A stretch of 64,000 bases of DNA from Treponema sp. (GTDB lineage: Bacteria; Spirochaetota; Spirochaetia; Treponematales; Breznakiellaceae): contig JAIRYT010000061.1 in the NCBI GenBank assembly GCA_031267675.1, positions 1 to 64,000 on the forward strand, read 5' to 3'. Below, one piece after another: positions 35,864-44,626 of this stretch. The notes below the pieces were generated by a model. The model worked only from the letters and a program-made list of their open reading frames with translations. It ran no database searches and was not told the origin of the DNA. Every line of letters begins with the position of its first letter. The first letter of the stretch is position 1. The position numbers and the translations under genes are program-made.

Positions 35864-37705
35864 GTGAAAGTAAGTGAATTAAAACATTCAGGTCTAAAAA
35901 AATGGGTAGAAGAAGCCATCGCGCTCATGTCGCCCGATTCGGCGGAGGTCTGCGAAGGCGGACAGGCGGAATATGACCGGATGATCCAGATTACCCTTGA
36001 TCAGGGGCTTGCCACAAAGCTGAATGGGCAAAAGCGGCCCGGATCGGTGCTGTACCGCTCCGACCCGTCAGATGTCGCGCGGGTAGAAAACCGTACCTAT
36101 ATCGCAAGCGAAAAGGAGTCGGACGCGGGGCCTACCAACCACTGGGTTGATCCAAAAGAACTAAAAAAGACAATGACCGGTCTATACCAAGGCTGCATGA
36201 AGGGAAGGACGATGTATATAATTCCCTTTTCCATGGGGCCCGTTGGTTCCGATATTGCCAAGATTGGCGTTGAGATTACCGACAGCCCCTATGTTGTCGC
36301 GAATATGCATATTATGACCCGTGTGGGAACAAAGGTTCTTGAGGTGCTTGGCGGCGACGGTCCGTATGTGCCCTCGTACCATTCAGTGGGAAAGCCGCTT
36401 GCGGCGGGCGAAAAAGACAACGGCGTCTGGCCCTGCGCCCCCATGGACGACAAGTATATCTCGCATTTTCCCGAGACGCGTGAGATTTGGTCCTACGGAT
36501 CGGGGTACGGCGGAAACGCGCTGCTTGGCAAAAAGTGCCTGGCGCTTCGTATCGCGTCGGTGCTGGCCCGTGACGAGGGCTGGCTTGCCGAGCATATGCT
36601 CATCCTTAAAATTACCAATCCCAAAGGCGAATCAAAGTACATTACCGGCGCGTTCCCTTCCGCCTGCGGCAAAACAAATCTGGCCATGCTCATTCCTACC
36701 CTGCCCGGCTGGAAAGTTGAAACAGTCGGCGATGATATCGCGTGGATGAAGTTTGGCGATGACGGACGGCTGTACGCGATTAATCCGGAAGCGGGTTTTT
36801 TTGGCGTAGCGCCGGGAACAAACGATGAATCGAACCGCAACGCGATGGTGTCGGCAAGTAAAAACACCATCTTTACCAACTGCGGCCTTACCGAAGACGG
36901 CGATATCTGGTGGGAAGGGATTGGCTACGGCGCGCCGGGAAAAGAAATAATCGACTGGAAGGGCAACAGGCGGCCCAGCCCGCAAAAGGATAAAAGCCCC
37001 AAGGGAGAAGAAATCGCCCATCCCAACGCCCGCTTTACCGCGCCGGCAAAACAATGTCCCTGTATCGCAAAAGAATGGGAAGACCCCAAAGGAGTGCCCA
37101 TCAGCGCGTTCCTCTTTGGAGGCCGCCGCCCCAAAACCATTCCCCTGGTAAATCAGAGCAAGGGCTGGATTCACGGCGTATTTATGGGTTCCATTGTCGG
37201 CTCGGAAGTTACCGCCGCGGTTATTTCCGATCAGGTCGGCCAGGTACGGCGCGATCCCTTTGCCATGCTACCCTTCTGCGGCTACCATATGGGCGACTAC
37301 TTTGCGCACTGGATACGCCTTGGCAAAAAAGCCGAAGCGGCGGGAAAAGCGGACAAGCTGCCAAAAATCTTTTTTGTAAACTGGTTCCGCAAAAACGCCG
37401 ATGACAAATTTATTTGGCCGGGCTACGGCGAAAACAGCCGCGTTCTTGCGTGGATCTTTGACCGCTGTGACGGCGGCGGCAAGGCGGTGGACACGCCGAT
37501 AGGCTGGCTGCCTACGCCAGACGCCATTGAACGGCCGGACGGCGTAAGCGAAGCGGATATGGCGGAAATTACCGCCGTTGATATCGAAGGCTGGAAAAAG
37601 GAAATTGCCGATGTGCGAAAAAACCACTATCCCAAGTTCGGCGACAAGCTGCCAAAAGAATTGTATGACGAACTGGACGCGATAGAAAAACGTCTGGACG
37701 TATGA
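35864..37705 (+). CDS. pckA: Phosphoenolpyruvate carboxykinase (GTP)
   Basis: A 613-residue enzyme interconverting oxaloacetate + GTP and PEP + CO2 + GDP. The P-loop-like [13 protein letters not shown] contains the reactive Cys typical of GTP-dependent enzymes, and [10 protein letters not shown] and FFGVAPGTN match the family. The start was set at a GTG with CAGGAG 8 nt upstream; a TTG further up lacks support. In a fermentative anaerobe it may run toward oxaloacetate, fixing CO2 (inference). A perfect hairpin terminator follows. Confidence 0.96.
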   Translation: MKVSELKHSGLKKWVEEAIALMSPDSAEVCEGGQAEYDRMIQITLDQGLATKLNGQKRPGSVLYRSDPSDVARVENRTYIASEKESDAGPTNHWVDPKELKKTMTGLYQGCMKGRTMYIIPFSMGPVGSDIAKIGVEITDSPYVVANMHIMTRVGTKVLEVLGGDGPYVPSYHSVGKPLAAGEKDNGVWPCAPMDDKYISHFPETREIWSYGSGYGGNALLGKKCLALRIASVLARDEGWLAEHMLILKITNPKGESKYITGAFPSACGKTNLAMLIPTLPGWKVETVGDDIAWMKFGDDGRLYAINPEAGFFGVAPGTNDESNRNAMVSASKNTIFTNCGLTEDGDIWWEGIGYGAPGKEIIDWKGNRRPSPQKDKSPKGEEIAHPNARFTAPAKQCPCIAKEWEDPKGVPISAFLFGGRRPKTIPLVNQSKGWIHGVFMGSIVGSEVTAAVISDQVGQVRRDPFAMLPFCGYHMGDYFAHWIRLGKKAEAAGKADKLPKIFFVNWFRKNADDKFIWPGYGENSRVLAWIFDRCDGGGKAVDTPIGWLPTPDAIERPDGVSEADMAEITAVDIEGWKKEIADVRKNHYPKFGDKLPKELYDELDAIEKRLDV

Positions 37706-37764
37706 GACATGAGGCATAAGACAAAAACATAAAAACAAAGCCCGAAGGGGTTTTGCGAACAAAA

Positions 37765-37796
37765 AACAAAAGAACCCGGGAGCGGGTTCTTTTGTT
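37765..37796. terminator. Bidirectional intrinsic terminator after pckA
   Basis: A perfect 14-bp stem (AACAAAAGAACCCG / CGGGTTCTTTTGTT) with a 4-nt loop GGAG, A-rich on one side and T-rich on the other. It lies between the convergent pckA and dehydrogenase genes and can serve both. Confidence 0.9.
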
Positions 37797-37816
37797 GTCT
37801 AACGTCAATGCCGGCT

Positions 37817-39106
37817 TTAGATATCGGGCGCGTTGGCCAATAAATAATCCTCCGCCTCTTTGCACCACAATGACTGGCGGTTCGTACAGATTTTATCAAG
37901 ACCCAGAAAGAGCGCCGCCAGGCCGCCGCCTTCTTTTCCTTTTGCGCCAAAATCTTTGATTGCGGTAAGCGGCAATTTTTTGTGGGTATAGACAAGTTTT
38001 TTGCCGCCGGGAATTTTATCCAGATCGATTGTTGTCTGGCTTACCGCGTCAAGGCCGCCTATGTGGGTGATCATAAATACGGGGTTCAATGTTCCGGCGG
38101 CCATCATGGCAAGGCTTTCCCTCATGTCATCGGTGTTGCCGCCGCTTGTTCCCACAATATGGTGCGATTCATAATGTACGTTGTAAAAATTAAACAGGGC
38201 GGAAAATTCCGTGTCGGTGGGGCCGGCAAAAAAATTAAGGCAGCCGTCGTGCCCCAGCAGCTTATTGCCCATTTCAAGAACCGGCCTTACCGGCGCGAAT
38301 ACAAATACATCGTCAAAGAGCTTGTTGCCGTTGATTTGTTTTAACTGTTCCACCGGATCGCCGCAGTCTTTTGTGTTTACATAAACAAGCTCCACGCCCT
38401 GTTTTGCCGCTTCTTCTACCCGTAAAAGCTCCTGCGCCCGTTTAAGCCGCGAGTCGTCAATGTCGGTTACGACGACGCGTTTTGGCCTGCGGTCCGCGTG
38501 AATCGCGTAATCAATGGCGCCCAGGCCCATGGGCCCCACCGAGGCAAGCAGGGCGAGCGAACCGCCTTCGACAATTCCCATGTCGTGCACATACGAGCCG
38601 CCGCGCGTGTGATACTGGGCGTGAAACGCGCCGGCAATGCACGAAACAGGCTCCGAAAGCGAGCCCATAAAAAAGTTGTCGGCGTTATACGAAAGAAGGC
38701 AGTCCATTTCCATTACTTCTTTGGGAATTATGACATAGGTAGCGTCCCCGCCGATATACTGGTATGAATATCCGGGGGCCCAGAGCGTCGCCGCGCCGTT
38801 TTTATCCGGATAATTAAGGGCCGGCTGAATGGCAAACCTGTCGCCCGCCCTGAATTTACCGGCCCACTTTGAACCGACTTTTTCCAGAACGCCGCAAAAT
38901 TCGTGGCCGATAATCGCGGGGTTTTCTTTTAAACCGGCGCGGACCCGTTTGTGCGCATCTCCCTGCAGGGCAAGCTTGTGACTTGACATGCAAATCGAAT
39001 CCGAAACAATACGCGCCAGAATCTCATCATCCCTGATTTCGGCAAGTTCAAATTCCTCAAGCCGTAAATCATTTACGCCGTAAATACGGACAGCTTTTGT
39101 TTTCAC
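37817..39106 (-). CDS. Zinc-type medium-chain dehydrogenase, hexitol/sorbose-phosphate type (paralogue)
   Basis: A 429-residue NAD(P)-dependent enzyme, clear paralogue of the dehydrogenase in the PTS operon: same opening (TKAVRIYGVNDLRLEEFEL), GHEFCGVLEKVGSKW, SVGPMGLGAIDYAIH nucleotide site, and FFAGPTDTEFSALFNFYNVHY. It starts with GTG after a CAGGAG site. Directly downstream of an AraC regulator in the same direction, so probably sugar-inducible. No transporter or kinase is adjacent, so its pathway is not completed here. Confidence 0.85.
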   Translation of the reverse strand: MKTKAVRIYGVNDLRLEEFELAEIRDDEILARIVSDSICMSSHKLALQGDAHKRVRAGLKENPAIIGHEFCGVLEKVGSKWAGKFRAGDRFAIQPALNYPDKNGAATLWAPGYSYQYIGGDATYVIIPKEVMEMDCLLSYNADNFFMGSLSEPVSCIAGAFHAQYHTRGGSYVHDMGIVEGGSLALLASVGPMGLGAIDYAIHADRRPKRVVVTDIDDSRLKRAQELLRVEEAAKQGVELVYVNTKDCGDPVEQLKQINGNKLFDDVFVFAPVRPVLEMGNKLLGHDGCLNFFAGPTDTEFSALFNFYNVHYESHHIVGTSGGNTDDMRESLAMMAAGTLNPVFMITHIGGLDAVSQTTIDLDKIPGGKKLVYTHKKLPLTAIKDFGAKGKEGGGLAALFLGLDKICTNRQSLWCKEAEDYLLANAPDI

Positions 39107-39127
39107 TGAATACTCCTGTATCTTAAC

Positions 39128-40045
39128 TTAGTAACCCTGTTCCCTGGCAATACCATTGTACTTTTTCCAGTCGGAAGGGGCAATACCCGTTTTACTTTTA
39201 AAAAGCCGCGAAAAATAATACTGATCTTCAAAACCCATGCGCCAGGCCGCCTCCTTGACCGAAATGGTTTCCTGTTCAAGCAGCAGTTCGGCCTTGTGAA
39301 TTTTTATGTGGATGTAATATTGATACGGGCTCATCGAGGTATACTTTTTAAAAATTTCGGTAAGCCGCGAAGTGCTTATGCCTATTTCATCGGCAATGCC
39401 GGGAAGGTTGATTTCGCCGTAAATGTTCGACTCCATAAGGAATTTTGCCTTTTCCACAATCCGTCCGTAATAATCGGGCTGGCTGCTCCGCCGCTCGGCG
39501 GAAAGCATCTCGGTAAGAAGAAAAAGAACATTGGTACACGCCTTCATCTGGTAAAGGGGCCGCTGTTCCCTGACTTCGTCAAAGATACGGGTAAAGGCGG
39601 TTAAAATATAATCGTGAAGCCCTAAATTAAAAAAAATCTGTTTTTCAGAAAGAAAGCCCTCTTTTGAAAGCCGGTTAAAATAAAACCCCTTAAAACCGAC
39701 CCAGTATTCATGCCAGCCCGACGCAAAATCGGGACAGTAACGGTGTTTCATCATGGGAAGAATTAAAAAAATGGAGCCGGCTTTTATTTCATACTCCCGC
39801 TGCTCGACAGAAAGTATTCCCCTGCCCGAGGTTATGTATACAATTTGATACTCGTTCAGCGTCCGCCCCTGGGCGACGGTCCGGAACCCCAGGGGATGAT
39901 TTTTGGGGCGCGGCGGATAGGGCGTGTTGGGGGGAACTTCGACATTCCCGGCGGTGGTGCACACCATGCCCAGGTGCGCGTCTTCGGTACTATAGGGGAA
40001 ATAGTGCATAAAGCCCCAGTCTCCGCCGGAACGTTTTTCTTCCAT
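39128..40045 (-). CDS. AraC-family transcriptional regulator
   Basis: A 305-residue regulator with an N-terminal cupin sensor domain (QIVYITSGRGILSVEQREYEIKAGSIFLILP) and a C-terminal double helix-turn-helix (INLPGIADEIGISTSRLTEIFKKYTSMSPYQY and VKEAAWRMGFEDQYYFSRLFKSKTGIAPSDWKKY). Most likely a sugar-responsive activator of the dehydrogenase gene 21 bp downstream. The start is supported by a TTGTTA-17-TATCAT promoter 9 nt upstream; the open frame continues further up only through transposase remnant sequence. A Met 12 codons later is an alternative start. Confidence 0.9.
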   Translation of the reverse strand: MEEKRSGGDWGFMHYFPYSTEDAHLGMVCTTAGNVEVPPNTPYPPRPKNHPLGFRTVAQGRTLNEYQIVYITSGRGILSVEQREYEIKAGSIFLILPMMKHRYCPDFASGWHEYWVGFKGFYFNRLSKEGFLSEKQIFFNLGLHDYILTAFTRIFDEVREQRPLYQMKACTNVLFLLTEMLSAERRSSQPDYYGRIVEKAKFLMESNIYGEINLPGIADEIGISTSRLTEIFKKYTSMSPYQYYIHIKIHKAELLLEQETISVKEAAWRMGFEDQYYFSRLFKSKTGIAPSDWKKYNGIAREQGY

Positions 40046-40054
40046 AAAGGACCA

Positions 40055-40083
40055 ATGATACCAAATTACCGGATTTTTAACAA
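40055..40083 (-). promoter_or_regulatory. AraC gene promoter partly inside IS630 remnant
   Basis: Minus strand TTGTTA (40078-40083), 17-bp spacer, TATCAT (40055-40060), then 9 nt to the ATG. The -35 overlaps the last codons of the transposase remnant. Confidence 0.5.
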
Positions 40084-40415
40084 GGGAAGGAGTGCCGCGG
40101 TGATAACGGCGCCGTTCTTTCCAACGCCTGTATCCGGCTTTTCTCATCTACGCATAAAACTATGGCGTTATCGCCGATACCGAATTTCTTCGCGAGGGAC
40201 CGGGTGCTCCAGTGTGCCGCGTTCCCAGGTTTTTCGTGCACGCCGTTGTACAGATTTTGTTTTTCAACTCTTCCGATACCGGCGCTTTCCCCGGTTTCCT
40301 CGTCTTGTCGGCGACCAGCGCTTCAATTCCTCCCGCGTTATAGCGTTTTACATAAAGGCTCACCGTCATCGGATGTATTCCCAACATCGCGGCGATTTCC
40401 CTCCCTTCGGTTTTT
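40077..40415 (-). pseudogene. IS630-family transposase remnant
   Basis: Pieces of one transposase in two frames. The N-terminal part reads GEKTEGREIAAMLGIHPMTV then SLYVKRYNAGGIEALVADKT, an HTH region. After a frameshift near 40235 it continues HWSTRSLAKKFGIG joined directly to DNAIVLCVDEKSRIQALERT, the start of the DDE region of IS630 transposases, then a stop. The middle part and everything after the first DDE block are missing, so it is an internally deleted, inactive relic. No terminal inverted repeats could be fixed. Confidence 0.8.
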
Positions 40416-40922
40416 TCACCCTTTCGAATAAGTTGACATTATTTCATATCCGTTTATTTTACCAGGATTTTTAAGTAGAATATAAAAATAATGATTTTTC
40501 CCGTCAAGAATGGCTGTGCCGGTAAAAAATATTCTGTTTTTTATCCCGTCCCTATACCACCCGATTTGCACAAAGTTGTTCATATAATTCTTTGAATAAA
40601 CGTAACTAACGGCAATTACATTATCCCCAAGCAATGGTTCTCCCCTTATTTGATCGATATAATCATAAAAATGTTCAAGTACCCAATTAAATTCCGTCAG
40701 CTGCGGGTCTATTTTTTTTACCAACTCATTTTGCTCAATAAACCCATAGCCAACTATATTTTTTCGATTTATATCACTGTACACATTTTTGGCAATGAGC
40801 TTGGTAAAAATCAAAAGCTTTTCATCTGACCTGTCTATTTGATAACATCCCGCCAACAAAACAGTGGCAATTAGCAGCATGCTTTTACCGCTATTATGTT
40901 TGATCCTGCTATGGCGATTCAC
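40416..40922 (-). CDS. Hypothetical lipoprotein
   Basis: A 168-residue predicted lipoprotein: signal MLLIATVLLAGC after a basic N-terminus. The mature part (FTKLIAKNVYSDINRKNIVGYGF, VIAVSYVYSKNYMNNFVQIGWYRDG) matches no family I recognise. The last codons run into the IS630 remnant region, so the natural C-terminus may have been altered by the insertion. A+T-rich relative to leuA next to it. Confidence 0.6.
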   Translation of the reverse strand: MNRHSRIKHNSGKSMLLIATVLLAGCYQIDRSDEKLLIFTKLIAKNVYSDINRKNIVGYGFIEQNELVKKIDPQLTEFNWVLEHFYDYIDQIRGEPLLGDNVIAVSYVYSKNYMNNFVQIGWYRDGIKNRIFFTGTAILDGKNHYFYILLKNPGKINGYEIMSTYSKG

Positions 40923-40953
40923 GGATAACCCTCCTTTATGACATCCTTTGACA

Positions 40954-41229
40954 CTACGGCTTTACCCTTCTCATCTTTATCAATATTGGTAATATCCAAT
41001 TGCCAGTAATGAAAATAATAAGGCAATAATACAAAAAAAGGTAGGCCAAATCATGTAACCCAAATTTTGATAAATAATTTGATAAAAATAATAATATAAA
41101 ACTAAGAACGATAAAATTACTTGTCATTAAGACAACAATAAATTTCAAATTGGATAATCGTACTTTATTCACAAATAAACAAGTGCCTAAAGTAAGACAC
41201 ACAATGAATAAAATACTGCGCTTTTTCAT
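40954..41229 (-). CDS. Small hypothetical membrane protein
   Basis: 91 residues with three hydrophobic segments (SILFIVCLTLGTCLF, FIVVLMTSNFIVLSFILLF, LAYLFLYYCLIIFITGNWILP) and a basic C-terminus. AGAGGATAAC just upstream supports this ATG over one six codons earlier. It follows leuA by 14 bp in the same direction but is much A+T-richer, so cotranscription may be accidental. Function unknown. Confidence 0.55.
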   Translation of the reverse strand: MKKRSILFIVCLTLGTCLFVNKVRLSNLKFIVVLMTSNFIVLSFILLFLSNYLSKFGLHDLAYLFLYYCLIIFITGNWILPILIKMRRVKP

Positions 41230-41243
41230 GTTATCCTCTTTAA

Positions 41244-42788
41244 TCATTCATGTTTTGGGCTGGCTGTGCCGGCTGCCGCCTCCCACTCCATCGCGTTAAT
41301 GGCGGCAAGGTACGCCTTGATTGACGATTCGATGATGTCGGTGGATACGCCGCGGCCGTTATAGCGCCGGTCGTCCCAGGCTATTTTTACCATTGTTTCG
41401 CCCTGGGCGGAGGAACCGCCGGTAATCGCCCCTATCTCGTAAAGTTCCAGTTCCGGTTCCCTGCCGATAATTTGGTTTATTGCCTTAAAAATGGAGTCAA
41501 TGGGACCGTCCCCCAGCGCGACGATTTTTTCGCGGCGGCCGTCCTTGTGAAGCAGGCGTATGGTGCCGGAAGCGCCAAGGGCGCTTCCCGTGTTCACCGC
41601 CCAGTGGTCCAGCGTCCATGTTTCGGGCACCGAGGGGGCGGCGCCCAGCATCAGCGCCTCAATGTCGCGATCATTGACCGTTTTCTTTTTATCGGCGAGC
41701 GTTTTAAATTCGGCAAAGATTTTTTCCAAAAGTTCGCGGTCTACGGTAAAACCCAGCAGATTAAGCCGGTCTTCGAAAGCGTGACGGCCCGAGTGCTTTC
41801 CAAGCACCATTTGATTTTTGGAAATCCCCACCGATTCGGGTGTCATGATTTCGTAAGTTTCGCTGTTTGCCATAATTCCGTGCTGGTGTATGCCCGCTTC
41901 GTGGGCAAAGGCGTTTTCGCCGACAATGGCCTTGTTCGGCTGTACCTTGACCCCGGTTACCTGGCTTACCAGGCGGCTCATGCTGTAAATCTGGCTGGTA
42001 TTGATCCGGGTGTCCACCCCGAAGCGATCGCGGCGTACCCGCAGCGACATAACAATTTCTTCAAGCGAGGCGTTCCCCGCCCGCTCGCCGATTCCGTTTA
42101 TCGTACATTCAACCTGATCGGCGCCGTTTTGTATTGCGGCAAGGCTGTTTGCCACAGCGAGCCCCAGATCGTTATGACAATGCACCGACAGCTTTGCGCG
42201 TTCAACGCCCTCGGTATGTTCCTTTACATAACGAATCCGCTCTCCAAATTCACCAGGCATGGCGTACCCGACGGTATCGGGAAAGTTTACCGTAAGCGCG
42301 CCGGCCTTTATGGTTTCAGAAAAAATGCGGCAGACAAAACCGGGATCGCTGCGAAAAGCGTCTTCGGCGCTAAATTCAACATCGGAGCAGAATTGTTTGG
42401 CATAGGCGACCGCCCACACTGCCTGTTCCAAAACTTCGTCCTGCGTCATTTTTAGTTTATATTCCATGTGGACGGGGCTGGTCGCCAAAAAAATATGTAC
42501 GCGGGGAGCGGCGGCCCCGGCGAGCGCTTCTTTTGCGGCGTCAATATCGTTTTTAAGCGAACGGCACAGCGCGGCCACGGCGCTCTCTTTGATAATTCCC
42601 GCGATAGCTTTTACCGATTCAAGATCGCCCTGACTTGAAGCGGGAAAACCCGCCTCGATTACGTCAACGCCGAGTTTTTCAAGGCGGCGGGCAACATCAA
42701 GTTTTTCAACCGAATTCATGGAACATCCGGGAGCCTGTTCGCCGTCGCGCAGGGTCGTGTCAAAAATGATAATCTGCCGGTAATTCAT
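41244..42788 (-). CDS. leuA: 2-isopropylmalate synthase
   Basis: A 514-residue enzyme condensing acetyl-CoA with 2-ketoisovalerate, the first step to leucine. It has [13 protein letters not shown] at the N-terminus, [26 protein letters not shown] with metal-binding His residues, and a C-terminal LeuA regulatory domain ([17 protein letters not shown]) for leucine feedback. The start overlaps the ilvN stop (TGATG). No leuBCD or ilvB is in this window. Confidence 0.95.
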   Translation of the reverse strand: MNYRQIIIFDTTLRDGEQAPGCSMNSVEKLDVARRLEKLGVDVIEAGFPASSQGDLESVKAIAGIIKESAVAALCRSLKNDIDAAKEALAGAAAPRVHIFLATSPVHMEYKLKMTQDEVLEQAVWAVAYAKQFCSDVEFSAEDAFRSDPGFVCRIFSETIKAGALTVNFPDTVGYAMPGEFGERIRYVKEHTEGVERAKLSVHCHNDLGLAVANSLAAIQNGADQVECTINGIGERAGNASLEEIVMSLRVRRDRFGVDTRINTSQIYSMSRLVSQVTGVKVQPNKAIVGENAFAHEAGIHQHGIMANSETYEIMTPESVGISKNQMVLGKHSGRHAFEDRLNLLGFTVDRELLEKIFAEFKTLADKKKTVNDRDIEALMLGAAPSVPETWTLDHWAVNTGSALGASGTIRLLHKDGRREKIVALGDGPIDSIFKAINQIIGREPELELYEIGAITGGSSAQGETMVKIAWDDRRYNGRGVSTDIIESSIKAYLAAINAMEWEAAAGTASPKHE

Positions 42789-43306
42789 CACTTTGGTCCT
42801 TTTGATTGTCCGGGCAGGGTAAGGGCTTTTGCGCCCCGCTCCAGCGCTACCATTCCGGTGCGGGCCAGTTCAATAATCCCCTGGGAAGAAAGCAGCATAA
42901 GCAGTCCGTTTAGTTTTTCCATATCGCCGGTAGCTTCTATTGTTACCGTCGTACGCGAAACATCCACAATGCGGGAACGAAAAATAGAGGCAATCTGCAA
43001 AACACCCGGACGGGTTTTTTCGCCGGCCTTGACTTTAACCAGCATGATCTCGCGGCGCAGGCAGAGCGCGGGATCAAGTTTCCGCACGGCGATAACATCG
43101 ACAAGTTTTTCCAGTTGTTTTACAATCTGTTCAAGCACGCGATCATCGCCGGTGACGGCAATGGTCATGCGGGATATGCTTGTATCTTCCGTTTCGCCGA
43201 CCGTAAGGCTGTCGATGTTAAAACTGCGCCGCGCAAACAGACCCGACACGCGGCTCAAGGTTCCCGCGCGGTTTTCGACCAGCACCGATACTACCTGTTG
43301 TTTCAT
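42788..43306 (-). CDS. ilvN: Acetolactate synthase small (regulatory) subunit
   Basis: A 172-residue regulatory subunit with an N-terminal ACT domain (VSVLVENRAGTLSRVSGLFARRSFNIDSLTVG) that binds valine, and the C-terminal ALS_ss_C domain (REIMLVKVKAGEKTR, IVDVSRTTVTIEATGDMEKL). GGAGGG precedes the ATG. The catalytic subunit IlvB is not adjacent; instead an M15 peptidase gene overlaps it upstream by 4 bp. Coupled to leuA, so branched-chain synthesis genes are grouped although incomplete here. Confidence 0.95.
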   Translation of the reverse strand: MKQQVVSVLVENRAGTLSRVSGLFARRSFNIDSLTVGETEDTSISRMTIAVTGDDRVLEQIVKQLEKLVDVIAVRKLDPALCLRREIMLVKVKAGEKTRPGVLQIASIFRSRIVDVSRTTVTIEATGDMEKLNGLLMLLSSQGIIELARTGMVALERGAKALTLPGQSKGPK

Positions 43307-44175
43307 AATCCCTCCACATGCATACCGTTGGCGATAAGGATTTCCGGCCGGTATTCAAAATGCATGGTATCAAAAAGCATCCACTTGCCGCCCCAGCAAA
43401 AGCCGTATGCCTCAAACGCCTTGACCACTTCCTGCGGGGGATGCCAGCGGCGTTCGTAGGGCGTCATGTACCATTCGCCCCCGACGGCGTCGCTGGTCCA
43501 TTGCCAGTAGGTCGCAAGGCCGTTGATTCGCGCCGGCTGTATGTCAAGCGCCACTCCGTACGAGTGATAGCTTCTGCTCGCGGTCGCGGCTACATTGCGC
43601 CAGCTCCACGCGCCGACGGAACCAAGGCTGGCAATCCAGGTGTTTATAGAAGGATTTGAGCCGGCGGCGCTTCGGATACGCGCTTCTACGGCGGCCAATT
43701 TGGGCGCGATAAGTTTATGTACCGGGAATTTTTTGCCCAAAAAAGTGATTTGTACCAGATTGGCGTAGGCTTCATTCTGATTATGCGCCTCGAAAAGGGT
43801 GTCAAAAAAATCGGGGTCGCGGCGGGGCGGATTCGCCCTTCTTCCCGGCAAAATCCTCCCAAGCCGCGCCGCGGTTTCGGGATCGGGCGCCTTCCAGGGG
43901 GGAAGCTCCGCCTGGTAGCTATAGAACGACTGGCGGGCAAATTCGGTATTGGCGCGCTTTTCTTCGCTCAAAAGGCGTCCGTCCGCCCAATAAAACCAGC
44001 GGCCTTTTAACAGCACCGCCCAGTCATTGTCCCGGTACTCGGCCCGTTCAATGGCTGGATAGGCGGCGGCATAGGCCTTCATAATCTGTTCGCCGCCGGC
44101 CGGCTGCTGGCCCCGCACGGGAACAGCCTGCCACAGCGCAAGCATAAGGGTGAAAAAAATGATGTTTTTTGGCAT
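43303..44175 (-). CDS. M15-type peptidase (D-Ala-D-Ala carboxypeptidase/endopeptidase-like)
   Basis: A 290-residue exported protein with signal peptide (IIFFTLMLALWQAVPVRG). The zinc ligands of the M15 fold are visible: His and Asp in SYHSYGVALDI and the final His in TMHFEYRPE. It probably cleaves peptidoglycan peptides in the periplasm. The ATG lies 5 nt after a TATTAT and has no ribosome site. Divergent from the RRM gene. Its stop overlaps ilvN, which makes a mixed operon with amino-acid genes. Confidence 0.82.
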   Translation of the reverse strand: MPKNIIFFTLMLALWQAVPVRGQQPAGGEQIMKAYAAAYPAIERAEYRDNDWAVLLKGRWFYWADGRLLSEEKRANTEFARQSFYSYQAELPPWKAPDPETAARLGRILPGRRANPPRRDPDFFDTLFEAHNQNEAYANLVQITFLGKKFPVHKLIAPKLAAVEARIRSAAGSNPSINTWIASLGSVGAWSWRNVAATASRSYHSYGVALDIQPARINGLATYWQWTSDAVGGEWYMTPYERRWHPPQEVVKAFEAYGFCWGGKWMLFDTMHFEYRPEILIANGMHVEGL

Positions 44176-44200
44176 AATGAATAATAAATCAAAACACCCC

Positions 44201-44256
44201 TTGACGGCTAGCCCAAACTGGGGTAGGCTATTGACAGCGTTTTCGTTTGAGAACGC
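44201..44256 (+). promoter_or_regulatory. Promoter and 5' hairpin of RRM gene
   Basis: TTGACG (44201-44206), 17-bp spacer, TAGGCT (44224-44229). Right at the expected 5' end of the RNA is a hairpin GCGTTTTC-GTTT-GAGAACGC (44237-44256), in a leader of about 70 nt. Such structures often affect stability or cold-responsive translation. Confidence 0.55.
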
Positions 44257-44309
44257 CTATATATGGCTCACCCGCCAGCCAAACAAAGACGGGGTAAGGA
44301 ATTCTCTCA

Positions 44310-44591
44310 ATGGCTAAGAAATTGTATGTCGGTAATCTTTCGTACAACACCACCGAGGACGGACTTCGCAGTCTGTTTACCGGGTATGGGACTGTTGCAT
44401 CCGCAAAAATCATTTTTGATCGGGAGACAGGCAACTCCAAAGGCTTTGGTTTTATCGAAATGGGAACCGACGAAGAAGCTGCTGCGGCTATCACCGGAAC
44501 AAACGGCAAGGAAATTGACGGTCGTAAGCTCCGGGTAAATGAAGCGATGGACAAACCCCGCCGCAATTCAGGTTCCGGCGGAAACTGGTAA
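44310..44591 (+). CDS. RRM-type RNA-binding protein
   Basis: A 93-residue protein consisting of one RNA recognition motif plus a short basic/Gly tail. RNP2 is LYVGNL (residues 5-10) and RNP1 is KGFGFIEM. Such single-RRM proteins in bacteria bind single-stranded RNA and are often cold-induced. A GGGTAAGGAA ribosome site lies ahead of the ATG. Convergent with the hybrid kinase, separated by a hairpin. Confidence 0.93.
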   Translation: MAKKLYVGNLSYNTTEDGLRSLFTGYGTVASAKIIFDRETGNSKGFGFIEMGTDEEAAAAITGTNGKEIDGRKLRVNEAMDKPRRNSGSGGNW

Positions 44592-44597
44592 TGGAAT

Positions 44598-44626
44598 AAC
44601 AGAGTTCGTTTAACGCGGACTCTGTT
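44598..44626. terminator. Hairpin between convergent RRM and kinase genes
   Basis: 11-bp stem (AACAGAGTTCG / CGGACTCTGTT, one G-T wobble) with a 7-nt loop. It covers the last codons of the kinase gene. No long T run follows on the plus strand, so strength is uncertain. Confidence 0.55.

Noticed and set aside
40046-40147. N-terminal extension of the AraC regulator
   Set aside because: The upstream part overlaps the transposase remnant and the promoter boxes, so it is not native coding sequence.
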